64,000 nt of DNA. Origin: Leptodontidium sp. MPI-SDFR-AT-0119 (lineage: Eukaryota; Ascomycota; Leotiomycetes; Helotiales; Leptodontidiaceae). Position 1 is the first letter of the stretch. Every line of letters starts with the position of its first letter. The position numbers and the translations under genes were made by a program. This document shows, in pieces, positions 13,195-23,892 of the stretch. The stretch spans positions 806,001 to 870,000 of the forward strand of contig JAHLEZ010000016.1 in the NCBI GenBank assembly GCA_020726505.1, given 5' to 3'. The notes under the pieces were generated by a model, which did not search any database, was not told where the DNA came from, and saw nothing but the letters and a program-made list of their open reading frames with translations.

Positions 13195-13480
13195 AGAGGT
13201 ATGGAGGTATGCCGGAGGTATGCCGGAGGTATGGCGTAGGTATGGAGGTATGGAGCCGTAGGTATGAGGTATGGAGGTATGGAGCCGTAGGTATGAGGTA
13301 TGGAGGTATGGAGCCGTAGGTATGAGGTATGGAGGTATGGAGCCGTAGGTATGAGGTATGGAGGTATGACGTAGTTATGGAGTTATGCCGTAGTTATGAG
13401 GTATGGAGGTATGGAGGTATGGAGGTATAGAGCCGTAGGTATGAGGTATGAGGTATGGAGCCGTAGGTATGGAGTTTATG
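13195..13480. repeat. GGTATG-based minisatellite in copia element 3 leader
   Basis: A tandem array built from GGTATGGA, GGTATGA and GCCGTA blocks. A 29-bp higher-order unit repeats exactly at 13261, 13290 and 13319, then with variation to about 13480. It lies in the untranslated leader between the 5' LTR and gag on the element's sense strand. Its GC and uniformity contrast with the rest of the element. Confidence 0.93.
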
Positions 13481-13657
13481 GAGTATTTTGAGGGTCCAGA
13501 AGGTATAGTATGTAAGAGAAGAGTTCTTGTCGAGCCAGTCGATAAAACTCAAATACAAACAAAATGAGGTTGTAACGAAGTGTATGAGAATGATTTAAGT
13601 AAAGAGCAAGCTCTTGATCTGTTGAATTGAGGTAGAATAAGAGGAGGTGCTATCGGA

Positions 13658-13668
13658 GGCTCATAACC
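13658..13668 (-). promoter_or_regulatory. primer-binding site, half-tRNA-iMet type, copia element 3
   Basis: Directly inside the 5' LTR, on the sense strand, is GGTTATGAGCC. Its complement GGCTCATAACC is the conserved anticodon stem-loop of initiator tRNA-Met (anticodon CAU). This points to priming by a cleaved tRNA half, as known for Drosophila copia and yeast Ty5. Confidence 0.75.
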
Positions 13669-13909
13669 TGTGAAATAGAGAATGATAGTGTGAATGATGA
13701 TTCTATTGAGGGGGCATTTCTAGGTCTATATAACTACTTTGAGTACCGAGTACTAAGTACCAAGCTCTCGCATCGGTTATTAGCTTTGTATCAAGTTACT
13801 AGCTTTGTATCAGAGGCTCGCATCGGTTATTAGCTTTGTATCAAGTTACTAGCTTTGTATCAAAGGCTCGCATCGGTTATTAGGCTCGCATATGGCTAGT
13901 ATTCTTATA
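13669..13909 (-). repeat. 5' LTR of copia element 3 (right copy)
   Basis: 241 bp. It differs from 8379-8619 by one G/A and one C/T change. It is followed outward by the GTGGA duplication. Confidence 0.95.
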
Positions 13910-13914
13910 GTGGA

Positions 13915-16040
13915 GCATAAGACAATTAAAGTCAATTACTAAATTAACTTAAAGCAACTAGTATAAGTCTAAGAAGTATATTATAGCACGAAAATACCTC
14001 GTCTAAGGAGGATTACGACGACGAGTTAAAGGAAGAATAATAACTACTTTTAGAAAATATACTATTAAAGACAATAATACAACCCTTATTAAAAGAAACT
14101 ATGTCTTAAGAGACCTTAGACGAAGTGTTATAGGCACTTAACTAAAGTCAACTACACTTTATTACTTGAGCTTAGCAGAGAAAGCGAGTTAGAGAGACAA
14201 TATAGTTAAATAGACAGTTAAAGATTAGGCCGGGAGTATACTCCTTTACGACAAGGGAGCTCTTAAGCGCCGAGTTTATAAACCGAAAAGACAAGAACTA
14301 TACGTAAATCGTATCCTTTATTACGACGTTTTAGAATAAAGACGTGACACAAGAAAATAATGAAGACTATAGAACTATACACGCTATCTTTATAGCTATA
14401 ATTAATAGCGAAATAATTAAAGTACAGGAAACTATAAGCTCTAAAATAATATAACTATATTAAGTAAAGCTTCTAATAGTACTAAAGTACTAGCAAAACT
14501 TAGACTAGTACCTATAGGGAGAACGCTTTCGAGAGGACACACGTAAGGAGATAAAGAACCTGTAGGCTAGGAAATACTAGTATATCGTGCCTAAGGCAGA
14601 CGCTAAAACGACGCTTATATTACTAAAATAAGTGTTTACTTATAAAGTTAACTTAATTAAACAACTTATATACACTAAATCGCGTATCGTTATTAGGGGT
14701 GACCTATAAGAGGATGCTATTATATTCTCCACGTACGCCTCTACACTAGCGGCGAGGTCTTTTCGTGTTACGATGGCCTTAGTAGCTTAATTTAACCTAA
14801 AAGTTAAGTAATACGACGTCGTAAACGCTTTTATTAATATAGAACGAGACAAACGAAGTGTACTTGTCTATTATTACTTTCTTAACGGTTTTAAGGAGCC
14901 CGGCATAGTTATAGAGATCGACAGAGCCTTATATAGCCTACGCGACTCCTTAGCCTTATAATATAGCGACTTCTTAGCTACACTTAAAAGCCTTAGTCTA
15001 AAGTCACTTATAAAAGAGTCTTATATATTTACAAACGACAAGCGTATAGTGTTTGTGGCCTTTTACGTAAACAATATATAAGTGTTATACTATAAATTAA
15101 ACCTCGCTATAGCGGCCAAAATCACTAATAGCCTTAATAAAGCTTACGAGTTAACTATAATAAGTGACGTGAAGTAGTTTCTAGGAGTATAAATTATATA
15201 AGATAAATATACGAAAACAGTCACGTTAGTCTACGACACGTATATAAAGAAAGTAGCCCGGAAATTCAGCTTAGTAAATAGCAACTACTTGAGTACCCCT
15301 CTACTATACTACGACTTAGTTAAAAACACGGCTAAAGCGACAAAGGCATAAATTAAGGAGTACTAAGAAAAGGTCGGATCTGTCTTATATACGGCTATTA
15401 TAATTAGATTAGACGTAGCTTTTGTAACTTCACAGCTGTCGTAATTCTTAATAAACTTAAGCTAAAAGCACCTATAAGCTGTCGATTAAACGATACGTTA
15501 CTTGTTTAGTACACGCTTCTTAAGGATCGTTTATAGCTATTAATAGCGCGAAACGTAGCTTATAATAACGTCTAATGCCTCTTTTATAAATAATTTAGAA
15601 ATTAGGCGTTTTTTATAAGGGCTTATTATTTTTTTATTTAGGGGTATTATATTATAAAAAGTATCTAAGCAAGACATAGTCACTACCTCAACTATAGAAG
15701 CTAAGCTCTTAAGGGTAAAGCGAATTATAAAGGAGGTTATAGTATTACAAAGGCTCTTTAAAGAAATATACTTTAATATAAGGTGCCCCTAAAACATTTT
15801 CTGCGACAATTAATAAATAATTAGGCTTATAATTAAAGAGAACTAGCGTATATTAACTAAGCTTAGGCACGTTAATATTTAGAATATATAACTACGCTAA
15901 GAGTACTAAAAGGGCAGTTTTGAGGTTATATACTTACTTATAAGTAAGATATACGTAGATAGCCTTACTAAAAACCTCCCACGCCAGAAATTTGAGACTT
16001 TTGTCGCATTACTTAATCTATAAGACGCTAGGGCGTCAGT
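13915..16040 (+). pseudogene. copia element 2 RT and RNase H relic
   Basis: Continuation of the element 2 polyprotein after removal of element 3. RT begins near 14640 and reads KSRIVIRGDL, then TYASTLAARSFRVTMA, then DVVNAFIN. These are the conserved copia RT blocks around the first catalytic Asp. The active-site block near 15060-15090 reads FYVNNIQVLYY, with Asp changed to Asn. RNase H has SKQDIVTTSTIEAKLL near 15665-15712. TAA/TAG stops are frequent. Dead. Confidence 0.85.
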
Positions 16041-17342
16041 AAAAGAGCTTAATTAAAGTATAAAATCAATATATAAGCTTATAACTTACTATAAACACAC
16101 TCTTTTGTTTTTCCTTTATAATTTTTAAGGTAATATAGTCACTTTAAATATAATCTTTTTAAGTTATTAGAGGGCAGGAATTTTATTCCGGCCGAAGTTA
16201 TAACTAAACTAACTTAAAACAAGTATATAAGGGCCTGTTCTTAAGTTGCTTATAAGGTAGTAAACTATAACTCTAGAGGGGCACGTTCCTAAGCCGCTGT
16301 TAAGTCGCGAACCAAACTACTAACAAGTCCACTAGCTCCACCAGCAACTCCTTGATGCGGCGGCGGCGGGCTGCCACACCACCAGCACTAGCACCAGCAC
16401 TAGCACTAACCCGAACAGGTGGGAGGATTAGGCGGGGGGCGAGGGCAGCGGCAGCGGCGGGGGCGGCAGCGGCTAGACAACTAAAGTCAGTCTCTTTAAA
16501 GCTATTATAAAGACGGAATAAATATACTAAGAGTAGTAAGAGCCTCATAGACTACAGCTTAAAGGGATTTTAATTACTACTTAGAGTTAGTTAAACTTAA
16601 AACTATAAGAACTAAAGTCAAACTTATATAAGTACGCGAGGCACTACACTTTTCCTCTAGAAAGGCGGTAAAAGCCACTGTAATAGTAGGCCTAATAAGA
16701 CTAGCGCAACTATAATTCTAACTGTGGCACTGAAGGCACTGAGCCGAGCTAGCGGCATCTTAATAAATACTAATAGGGAGGTCACCTTTTAAGGCAGCTT
16801 TAACGTATATCGAGCAAGGGACCTCCCTATTAGCACCTGCCTTAGCGCGGCGGCGAAAGGGGGTGGCAGGGGCGGCAGGAGGGGGCGTAAGAGAGGGGGT
16901 ACGGCAGCGAGGAGCGGCGGCAGACTATTATAGTTAGTTAGTATACTTTAACTTACTTAACTTCTCAACTTTTTGACTTAAATAACGTTAGAACTAATCT
17001 TAAATTAGTAAAACACAAGGGAAACGTACCTTTTTTACTACGCGAGTAGCGGCGAGGTTAAAGCGTTAAGAGGCGTAGGCGGCTAACTTAGCGGCAGAGA
17101 CACGACTTATTTTGAATTTAATATACTTATAAAAGGAAGTTATAATAGGGGAGTAGTTATTTATATACTCTCGTTTAGACGTTTAGTATATTTACTTTAG
17201 TTACTACTTATTATTTTCTCTTACTATTTATTGATTTTATATTATTAGTTATATATTATATATCGATTTCTTATTGTCTATTATGTTTATTAAGCACTTA
17301 TTTACTTCGCTAAAGCTTAGTATTATCCTTAGCGAAAGGATG
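16041..17342 (+). other. long 3' tail of copia element 2 with GC-rich patches
   Basis: About 1.3 kb between RNase H and the 3' LTR, much longer than the usual short copia 3' UTR. It holds two GC-rich, Ala/Gly-codon-like simple-sequence patches (about 16335-16480 and 16840-16925) and a perfect 12-bp inverted repeat (16771-16782 and 16821-16832). The open frame on the minus strand at 16300-16548 is the low-complexity patch and not a convincing gene. Confidence 0.6.
16771..16832. repeat. 12-bp perfect inverted repeat
   Basis: TAATAGGGAGGT (16771-16782) is mirrored by ACCTCCCTATTA (16821-16832) with a 38-nt spacer. It could be a hairpin or the ends of a very small inserted element; no duplication is visible. 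Confidence 0.85.
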
Positions 17343-17539
17343 TATCGTGTAGGTTATAGTAGGCCGGCTAAGCGAGCCTAATTAAAGGCACTATAGCTAA
17401 AGCGCCCGCGACCTCCATATTCAGGGAGCTTAAATAGACCATACGTAGAGAATATAACAATCAATTACAGTACTACGCATACCTCAATAATACGTCAAAT
17501 TCGCCTCTGTGGAGCCTCTAGGCGTGCTCTTGCACGACA
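17343..17539 (+). repeat. 3' LTR of copia element 2
   Basis: 197 bp, starting TATCGTGTAGG (TGTCGTGCAGG before RIP-type changes) and ending GCACGACA, followed by GGTAG. Confidence 0.9.
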
Positions 17540-17609
17540 GGTAGTAATATATAAGGTGTATAAAGCTACTTTAGTTTTTATAACTTTTATCGCCAGTTTA
17601 TTAAGAATT

Positions 17610-17771
17610 TGTCGTACAGGCACGGGCATGCGGCACCATGGCACCGCTGAGTCAGCAGCCCCTATTCGTGTATATAGTCAGTTACTCCCTACGAGCCTCC
17701 TTTTACAGAATTCAGACGACTTGATCACCACTTTGAAAGCACCCTACTTTATGCTCCACTTCTGCACCACA
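17610..17771 (+). repeat. solo LTR, family A, with GAATT target duplication
   Basis: 162 bp, TGTCGTACAGG...GCACCACA, flanked by GAATT at 17605-17609 and 17772-17776. It is the same family as 3233-3395 in opposite orientation. It splits the gypsy connection domain after a block reading FYNFYRQFIKN. Confidence 0.94.
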
Positions 17772-17776
17772 GAATT

Positions 17777-20170
17777 ACAATCGCATCGCATAACCCTTTA
17801 CGATACTTACTAAGAACGTCCCCTTCAACTTCGACAACGCTTATAAAAACGCGTAGGAAACTCTCTAAGAAGCCCTTTAATCCGCGTTAATTCTTTACTA
17901 CTACGACCCGGTTAAGCAAACGCGATTAAAGACTAACTCTTTTAATAAAGTTGTCACTAGGATTTTATTCTAACTTTAAGAGAATAATACCTTTTATCTT
18001 ATAAGATACTTTTCTAAGACTATAACCAATCCCGAGCTTAATTACTTAATTTACGATAAAGAAATATTAGCGATTTTTTAGTTATTTAAGTAATATTATT
18101 TAAAGCTCTTAGGTACCTAAAAGAACGTCCTCGTTTATATAAATTACTAGGCCTTAAAGTACTTTATGATTACTAAGGATCTTACGGCTAAGTAGGCTCG
18201 ATGAGCTAAGTTCTTTGCGGATTTCCATTTTACGATTATGTACTATACCAAGACGACTAATACGCTAGCTAATACCTTGTTTCGACGGGATTAGGACCTT
18301 ACGACTGCGGAGGCACGTAAGTAGGCTATTCGTAGTTAGTAATTAATTCCGATTAGCAAGATTAACCTACGAGTCGCCAGCGACATCCAGCTCTTTACTA
18401 TCGATCCCATAAACACTTATATCGAAGTTGTAAAGACGATACCCTTGGCACCTATAGAGGCTATAATCCCGGACCGCGACGCTAAGACACGTGACGAGCT
18501 AGAGCCAAAACCCGAGCCTAATATAGGAGTGCTAATCGACCTAGAGACCCTTACCGTAAAGGAACTAGACCCTAACTTTATAATAGCCTATAACATCGCG
18601 GAATACGATGTTATTAATCAAGTGCTCCTAGCTAATAAGTCTTTGCCTTTATTAGAGCATTTCTAATAAAAAGCTAAAGAATAATCCTTAAATTACGAGC
18701 TAATATACGACAAGTTACTTTTCTAAAGACGCCTAGAAGTGCCCTTAGAACCGCCGGAGCTTTATATAATACTTATTCATTATATATACTCTTAACCTTC
18801 GATAGCACACGCGGGGATTAGAAAAATAAAGGTATTACTAAGTCACAAATACATTAGAATAGCCTTATTACGAATATAACTCGATACGTAATAAACTATA
18901 GTTATTCCTAACAAAAAGCTTACAGGGATAAGACTCCCGGTTTCTTACACCCCCTACTAATCCCTGCTTGGCCGTACTAACACCTTACTATAGACTTTAC
19001 GAAGCTACCACTAGATAAGCACGGCTATAACTTTACTATAATTATCGTGAATCGCCTGTCTAAGAAGCCCGTCTCGATACCTTATAATAATATAATTACG
19101 GCTAAAGGCATGGCTATTCTTTTCCTTATTTATTAGACTCGATATTTTAGTATACCGGATTTCATTATCTCGGACTAAGGACCTTAGTTTATCTCTTTCT
19201 TCTAGAAGAAGTACTATTATATCCTCGGGACGAAGGTAAAGCTTACGACGGCGTATAACCCGAACGTCGACGGCTAAACGAAAGTAACGAACTAATATAT
19301 TAAGTAATAACTTCGCCTCTTCTGTTATTATTACTAAGATAATTAAAGTAACCTCTTACTAATTATAAATATTATTTAATTAACGTTATTATACAAGTCC
19401 TTAGGTTATTTGTCTCTTTTTTAACTACTTAACGGCGTTAAGCTAAGGACTTCCTTAGATTTAGTTAACTTAAAGCCTCCGACTACGGCAATAGAGAAAC
19501 TTAATCGCGAAGAGGCTTTATAAGTAATATTACGAATAAAAGAAGTTACGAAAGTCGCACAATCGTTCTTAGAGGATTAGTAAGAGAAAATAAAGCGACT
19601 AGCGAATTATAAGCGACGCACTGTTAATTAGGATATTAATGACTTAGTTATAGTCGATACGCGGAATTAGAATATCGACCGGCCTTTAAAGAAGCTATTT
19701 ACTAAGTAGTACGGCCTTATTAAAGTAATCGCTAAAGAAAGAGAGAGTTAAAGAATTAAGCTCTTAAAAGGATTAGTAAATTTATCCTGTTTTTTACTCT
19801 TACTTACTTCGCAAGTACATCGATAACCCCTTGCCTAAATAAGCTAGAGTTACGCCGGCACTTATCTAGCTTTTACTTAAGTAAGATGAGTAGGAAATTG
19901 AAGGTATTTTAGGCTCTAAGGTTATGCGGAATAAGCTATTTTATTATATTAAGTGGCTAAGCGTCGACGAAGACTTAAAATAATATTTATACTCGGATAC
20001 TATAATAACTTCGTATATAATTAAACGGTTTTACTTAAAGCATTTTAATACTAAGGGCCTACTAAGAGTTTTCTTAAAATGGCTAAAGGCTTATAACGCC
20101 GGTATTAATGATTATAACGACCTCGAGGACGATACGATTATAGCTACAATTACGCGAACGCAGTTTTTTA
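17777..20170 (+). pseudogene. gypsy RNase H, integrase and chromodomain relic
   Basis: Second half of gypsy element 1 pol. RNase H-like sequence lies near 17880-18190 (YYDPVKQTRLKTNSF). Integrase core lies near 18980-19440 with HLTIDFTKLP, DKHGYNFTIIIVNRLSKKP and TAYNPNVDG. A C-terminal chromodomain-like block lies near 19890-20100 (EIEGILGSKVMRNKLFYYIK, W..YLYSDTI). The chromodomain assigns the element to the chromoviruses, which in fungi use it for targeting to heterochromatin. Stops are TAA/TAG. The 73-codon open stretch at 18445-18666 lies within pol and is not a separate gene. Confidence 0.85.
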
Positions 20171-20188
20171 AGAAGGGGGGGGGGGTAA

Positions 20189-20489
20189 TGTTACGACCTC
20201 TGATGCGCCTCGTACTTTAACTGACATAGCTCGTAATATTATTGGCTATGCGACGGCGCTAAGCCTAATTAGGAAGACTAAGTAGCGAGCATGTGATATA
20301 TTAATATAAATAGCGCTCGACTACGTTAGACCTTATTAGGAGGGTCCTTCGTATATTTATACTCGAGCTCTCTCTTATAAAGAGCTCTCGTTTTCTCCTT
20401 ATCTTTTCTTCTCGATTTTAAGCGTAGTATTAGGCCCAAATACAAAGCTAGAGTCTACTCGCCGTATCAACCTCTTGCCAGCCGTAACA
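20189..20489 (+). repeat. 3' LTR of gypsy element 1
   Basis: 301 bp pairing with 164-464, preceded by the poly-G polypurine tract. Confidence 0.93.
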
Positions 20490-23159
20490 TATACTTAAGC
20501 AAGAAAAGCCAAAAAGTATAACGAGAATAAAAAAGCTTAAAACATTGTCGATTTATTTTTTTTTTTAAAAAAAAATCTAAATAATTCTTAGATTTTAAAA
20601 AATTACTATTAATGTAAGGAGATATAATCATTTATCTTAAAAAACCTTAAGATTTATAATATGTTTTGTAATCCGTTTACGGCCACATTTCGGGGTTTTA
20701 TATATAAAAGACATAATTCGCTAGAGATTTAATAGATACTTAATAAACATATAGCTACAAACGGAAACAGAGGTATAAGGAGATTCTCGTTACTGTTCTA
20801 GCCGAGTGTTAATATCTATAGGGCGGGTGTGTAATATAATATAAAAAACTAAAGGACAAATGCGCTTGTAAGAGGTTTAAGTTATTAAATAAGTTAATTA
20901 TTATCGAAGTCTAGAACTTAACAAAACAGTAAAGTCTCTAGATAAGTAAGTGTAATTAACTGCTAGTATCGTGCTTTATTAGTATATGAGATTTATAAGT
21001 AACTAAATTTGCTCGAGTATATTATAGCAAATTAATAATAATACAACTTATTAAATATTAAGCCTCGTTCTTTTTTCCCTTACTTAAGTATCTTGTAAAT
21101 AAGGCATAGTATAGGACCCGATTATAAAGACGATTAAGCTAAGGTTAAAGTAGGTAGATTAGTAATATAATATGTATCTTGGAAAATATCTTAATATCAT
21201 ATATTTCACCTCTCGCTTTTTGGCCTAGCTTTACTTGCCCTTGGCTTATAGTAGCGCTAAATAATCCTTAATAAGCGCGCGCTAACATAAAGTAACAAGA
21301 CTTCGATGTCCTTATATGTTTTTACTAAATCCCTTAAGTAAAACGTTTTATAAAAATAATGTTCTAAGGTCCCGAGAAAATTAATACTTATAATTCTGTT
21401 ATTACGCTAAACTAACTTCTCGCTTTTTCCTTTTATTCCAGTATACCACGTTCTATTTCTTTTTAAATACTATACCCTTTAACACAGTTAACTTTACTTC
21501 GTATAACTATATTAATTATAACATTTAGTATAAACTACTTATAACATTAGCTTATATCTCTTATCCCCGACCTTTTACTAAAGCCTAAAGCTCGTTAAAG
21601 AAACTACTATAATTCCGATTTACTACTTCCCCGTATTTTTCCTAAACGCCTTCTTATTACACAGCCTTTAACTTTATTTTTAACTTTAAAACTAAAAAGC
21701 GCTATTATACCTTTTCTTAATTCTTTATTAATAACCTAAGTTACTTTGCTTCTTCTTAAGCTCTTGCCTTTAGAAATCCGCTAAAAAAATATAATTACTA
21801 GTTTTAGGAGGCTATATACTATATCTTATATTATTAAGTAATCGTTTAAGTTACGTTTATTATTTATTAGTTAACTATAATACTTATAATAAAAGGTACG
21901 CACGTAATTATCTTAGCGAATAAATATATAATAAAAACGGAGATTACTAACTTCTATTATTAAAAGAGGTGGGGAGATTATTACGCCTTTTAATAACTTA
22001 TAAACAAATATAAGTATTATTAACTGCCTTACGGTTCTCTTGCTTTTTATATTAAATAACTAATAAATATTTATATTATAATTATACGAAAGCTATTAAT
22101 ATTTTGTACTTCTCGAACATTTTCGACGTATCTTATATAATAATCATCGAATACGTCCCTTTTGCCTTACTACGTCGGCGTCTTAATACTATACGAACCT
22201 TACGAATTTCTTGCGACTTTAGTAGTTATTCTTTTATTAATTTATCTTATTAATTATAGTCCTTATTTAAAGATAATTTAAGGGTCCTTTTTAAACATAA
22301 AGAAAAATAATAAAATATATAAAGTATTATCTTTATAATAGCAGGATTACGTCGACTTTATATAAAGCTATATATTAATTATAAGTAAGATATCTTTAAT
22401 TAAGAGAGTATAAGAGAATTATTAAGGCTAGTTAAGTAAGTTACTCGACTAAAACTTTTCGTACTTAGTATTTTAGTTTTAGCGATATATAAGGGTATAC
22501 TACGCCCTTTTACTTAAGCAACTTAGGCGGTAAGAAATAATTAAGAGGACTTAGATTTTTGAGATGATTTATTAAATTATAAGATTTAAAGGGTTGAGAC
22601 TATTAACGAGCTATAATATTAAAGTCACTTACGATAAATATTTATAATAAATAAAATATACTTTTATAAATACTTAATTCTTTTCTTTTTTCCTTTATTT
22701 TTTTTCTTTAATTATTAATTATCTTAAATAATTCGTAGAAGTATTAACTTTTTAGCGAACTAAGTAACTAATAATAAGGGTACGTAGGGAGTAAAAGGTA
22801 AGTTTCGCTTATTGCTTTTATCTTTTAAGGAAATTTATAGAGAAATTTCTAAAAATCTAAATAATTACTTAAAAGAATAACCTTACTATTAACAAGGGAG
22901 GGCGAGACCCACCTCCCAACGCTGTCTATACCCAGGATAGAATTGGAATACTATTAATTATAAGAATAATTGTTTTAAAGGAAAAATCTAAAGATATAAG
23001 CTTAAATGTTTATTAATTAAATTAACAGGAAATAATATTTTGATTAATTAAAGAAGCTTACGGTAATTTATATTTGATTAAATTATATTCCCTGTAAGGT
23101 AACGACCGTATTTTTATATAATTACTATTTTATATCCTTATTTTTTTAAAGTTTTAAAT
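20490..23159. other. AT-rich RIPed tract, nothing recognisable
   Basis: Very AT-rich DNA with dense stops in all frames. I see no LTR pair, inverted repeat or conserved protein block. A short normal-GC patch sits at 22895-22945. Probably an old, heavily mutated repeat. Confidence 0.5.
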
Positions 23160-23892
23160 GTGTTTTTTATACATGTGTTTTGAAATTATCGAGTCTAGCG
23201 ATGCCTTCTTATTGCCGCTAAATGCTTGCAGGTCTCAACTGGATACAAGAAACGCTTCGTACTAAGCATTTGGCTGTGTTTTGAATTAATATAGCGGTAA
23301 AGGTCTTTTCAGTATCTAAACTTAGATTAGGGCATGATAGGATAGTACACTTAAAGGGAAGAGTGTAAGACTTAGCATTTGTGCTAAAATATACCGATCA
23401 GTAATTATCCTGAATCTGTTGGAGGTTCAGAAGACTTGCTTGAGTTAATGAGGCTAAAAGAAAGTAAGGGAACAAAAGCCGTAAGTGAATTGTGGTCTCT
23501 AGGAACGATCGTAACATGTACAATATACGAAGGCACACCACAAATCAACGGCTAGAAAGATTAAAGGATTTGTCTTCCTTGGTAAGAGAGGTTTAATATA
23601 TTTAGAATTACCTATAGAATATAGTTAAAACAAAAACCAAAAAAATAAGGGGTGCCTATATATATATATAGATATTATCTATCCTAAAGGTAAAGTGCCT
23701 GTATTTTTTTCTCGGTATAATAAGTGTCTCGTTACGTAGGGATAGACGTTATATAAAGAAAATAACCAAAGATTATTCTAATCCTGCCTTATAGTAAACT
23801 TCAACGCTATTTCTTCGCCAAGAGATTGTAGCTTTGCTTATTAAGCTCCAAAATATAATAATAGCTAATCTTTTTACTAGACCCACGCGCAA
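23160..23892. other. less mutated non-coding stretch
   Basis: From about 23170 to 23640 composition returns towards normal and CpA/TpG steps reappear. There is no long frame and no structural RNA I recognise. It is probably unique sequence downstream of the membrane-protein gene at 23893-24816. Confidence 0.4.

Larger units (their letters stand above)
8379..13909 (-). mobile_element. young Ty1/copia element 3, nested in copia element 2
   Basis: A 5531-bp minus-strand element with 241-bp LTRs at 8379-8619 and 13669-13909, flanked by a perfect GTGGA duplication (8374-8378 and 13910-13914). I find only two differences between the LTRs, both transitions, so the insertion is recent. A single gag-pol frame is interrupted by only a handful of TAA/TAG codons. 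It sits two levels deep (gypsy 1, copia 2, copia 3), so it is among the last events here. In sense orientation the LTR starts TATAAG and ends TTCACA, so the expected TG start appears as TA. Confidence 0.96.
4530..17539 (+). mobile_element. Ty1/copia element 2, nested in gypsy element 1
   Basis: About 197-bp LTRs at 4530-4726 and 17343-17539 bound a plus-strand copia element, flanked by the target duplication GGTAG (4525-4529 and 17540-17544). Excision rejoins the gypsy pol frame. Its own length is about 7.5 kb once copia element 3 (8379-13909) is removed. Domain order is gag, protease, integrase, RT, RNase H, the Ty1/copia order. It is heavily RIPed: stops are TAA/TAG and the 3' LTR starts TATCG where the 5' LTR has TGTCA. 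After RNase H it keeps an unusually long 1.3-kb 3' tail with GC-rich patches. Confidence 0.93.
164..20489 (+). mobile_element. RIPed Ty3/gypsy chromovirus with nested insertions
   Basis: Two 301-bp LTRs (164-464 and 20189-20489), each starting TGTTACG and ending CGTAACA, bound a degraded gag-pol on the plus strand. A purine tract with 11 consecutive G (20175-20185) lies just before the 3' LTR and fits a polypurine tract. The order zinc knuckle, reverse transcriptase, RNase H, integrase, chromodomain identifies a fungal chromovirus. The 20-kb span is inflated by insertions at 3233-3395, 3742-4144, 4530-17539 and 17610-17771; without them the element is about 6.6 kb. Frames carry many TAA/TAG stops where Gln or Trp is expected, as RIP produces. 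Flanking pentamers (CCTAA and TATAC) do not match, so the original target duplication is lost or the LTRs come from a recombined pair. Confidence 0.9.

Noticed and set aside
13195..13480. CRISPR-like array
   Set aside because: The repeats are contiguous and degenerate with no unique spacers, and lie in a retrotransposon leader in a fungal genome. It is a minisatellite.
16300..16548. 82-codon Ala-rich minus-strand frame as a gene
   Set aside because: The Ala run comes from the GC-rich simple-sequence patch in the copia element 2 tail.
164..20489. 5-bp target duplication for gypsy element 1
   Set aside because: CCTAA before the 5' LTR and TATAC after the 3' LTR do not match even allowing C-to-T changes.
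23160..23640. Possible rRNA or other structural RNA
   Set aside because: Normal composition made it stand out, but I see no recognisable rRNA or tRNA sequence.
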